Assembly: GCA_034440635.1 (NCBI GenBank)
Contig: JAOTON010001819.1
Span: 1,147,001-1,211,000, forward strand
Direction: 5' to 3'
DNA length: 64,000 nt
Source of the DNA: Lepas anatifera
Taxonomy: Eukaryota > Arthropoda > Thecostraca > Lepadidae
Shown piece after piece: positions 62,881 through 64,000 of this stretch (the first letter of the stretch is position 1; each line of letters opens with the position of its first letter). A model generated the notes under the pieces. It saw only the letters and a list, made by a program, of their open reading frames with translations, made no database searches and had not been told where the DNA came from. Made by a program: the position numbers and the translations under genes.

Positions 62881-64000
62881 TATTATCCCGGTTATATGAC
62901 GTTATAACGTCACCACTCGGTATCCAATGCAAGCGAACTGGTCCTACCGCGCCATTGTGGCAATCTCAAAATGCAGGTCTGACTTTGAAAGCCTATACGT
63001 CACAACATTTTCAGCCGATTTTTTGGATATCTTCGCCAACCGATGCGCCGTTAAATTCTCTCGAATGAGGCCAAATATCGTTTTTCGACTCTACGATCTG
63101 TTCTTACGCCACCTCGGAAACATAGGTGAGGGAGCCTCCGAGATCCCCTCCTCGTATTAAGCAAATGAATTGGCCTAACCCCACCCCTAACGACCTGGTC
63201 AAGTGTGCTGACTCCGCATGCAGAAGGGCATGCCCAGCCTCTTCTCAGACTAATCGTCTAATGGGGCTAAAAGAAAATACATAGTGTCATTCGGAACCCC
63301 TGAGTGAAATGAGTTTGAGAGCTGCTTACCATTTGCTATCCCCGTTAAAATTGATGTCGCCAGAAGTCAGAAAGAAGATTTTTGGGAGCGAAGATTTGTT
63401 TGCTCTACAGACCTAGTGTCAACACCTTTCTTCGGTGCTCGACAGACCTAGTATAGGCTACCTCTCCAAGTACTTGATCGCTCTCCGGGGTGGGGGGGGG
63501 GTGGTGGTTTTGGGAGCGAATATTGTTTTTGCTCTACCCACCTAAACACTTTTTTCAAAAAATTTCCGGCGTTTGGAAGGGGGCCAAAGATAATTAGCCC
63601 CCTCCCGAGCGCTTTGGGGGGCATGGCCGGAATGCCCCCCCTCCTGCGTCCGCCAATGGTCGAATTATGTGCAATATGAGCATGGTTTATGCATGGGTGA
63701 CCTTGACCAACGGTGATTCCGGGCAGGGTTGGCATTTTTTGCCAGTTGAGAAGGGTTTCTGCCACTAGCCGGTTTTTACCTGTTTAAACTGGCAAAAAGT
63801 GGCAGAAAGTGTAAAAAATTCGGGGAGGCCAAATTTGTCATTATTTATGGAAACTGAACTTTAAGTGTTTTCCAATAATTGTTACCAACATCATGCCGAT
63901 AATTACACTGTATTTCCGGTGTTCTGATCATCTTATTTAGCATTATATACTTTCTAGTCTTAGTCTTAAGCCTCAGTGCAGCAAACGCAGATAGGATCGC
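62881..64000. other. Unassigned right end of window
   Basis: No recognised gene. A G/C-rich stretch at 63490-63655 ends CCTCCTGCGTCCGCCAATG, which resembles hAT MITE right ends (complement CATTGGCGGACGCAGG), but no left end or target duplication was found. The rest is AT-rich. Confidence 0.4.

Overview
This 64 kb window looks like repeat-dominated chromosomal DNA of an invertebrate, most likely an arthropod. The basis is the mix of non-LTR retrotransposons with and without RNase H, Penelope-like GIY-YIG fragments, a CsRn1-type Gypsy relic, hAT and TTAA-inserting DNA elements, tRNA-derived sequences, and the absence of any compact gene layout. I cannot name the species. No complete host gene is visible. 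Two short coding-like stretches (36752-36970 and 52500-52787) are the only host-exon candidates. Almost everything else is transposon, and most of it can be read as nested insertions because target site duplications (TSDs) survive.

Layout, left to right. 1-900 is the end of a TTAA-inserted element (copy A, cut by the window edge), inserted into an L1/Tx1-like LINE (905-6421). That LINE is broken by a 1,480 bp hAT-like element (1975-3454), which itself carries a 148 bp MITE and Penelope-like fragments. A CR1-like LINE (6423-13675) is split by a 5,060 bp non-autonomous hAT element (7202-12261, TSD CAGGTAAC) made mostly of a GC-rich minisatellite and a 518 bp tandem array. 13930-16271 holds GC-rich tandem repeats joined to the 3' half of an RNase H LINE. 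16973-18430 is a LINE with an open reverse transcriptase (RT) frame on the minus strand. 20110-21750 is a second RNase H LINE on the minus strand. 22655-25505 holds a Penelope-like fragment, a 20-22 bp minisatellite duplicated with its flank, and an AGGTCA-rich TTAA element.

25976-28180 is a Gypsy/CsRn1-like relic in which one LTR has pol sequence on its left and gag on its right. 28190-43015 is one minus-strand I-like LINE (ORF1 zinc knuckles, endonuclease, RT, RNase H) opened by two insertions: a complete TTAA element of about 8 kb (29486-37453) and an oppositely oriented CR1-like LINE (38402-41095). 44002-45495 holds further AGGTCA-rich TTAA elements. 46440-50053 is an RNase H LINE of the same family as 20110-21750. 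50427-51831 is a degenerate ~0.55 kb tandem array. 52888-53711 is another TTAA element. 55478-62036 is a second copy of the giant hAT element (TSD CTTGAAAC), with several nested insertions. 62380-62880 is dense in AGGTCA half-sites.

The main results are relationships rather than genes. The TTAA element at 29486-37453 cleanly interrupts a LINE whose frame is continuous across the single TTAA. Two copies of a giant transposase-less hAT element have perfect 8 bp duplications and minisatellite bodies. A family of TTAA-flanked elements is packed with AGGTCA nuclear-receptor-type half-sites. No transposase, CRISPR array, rRNA, or convincing functional tRNA gene was found.
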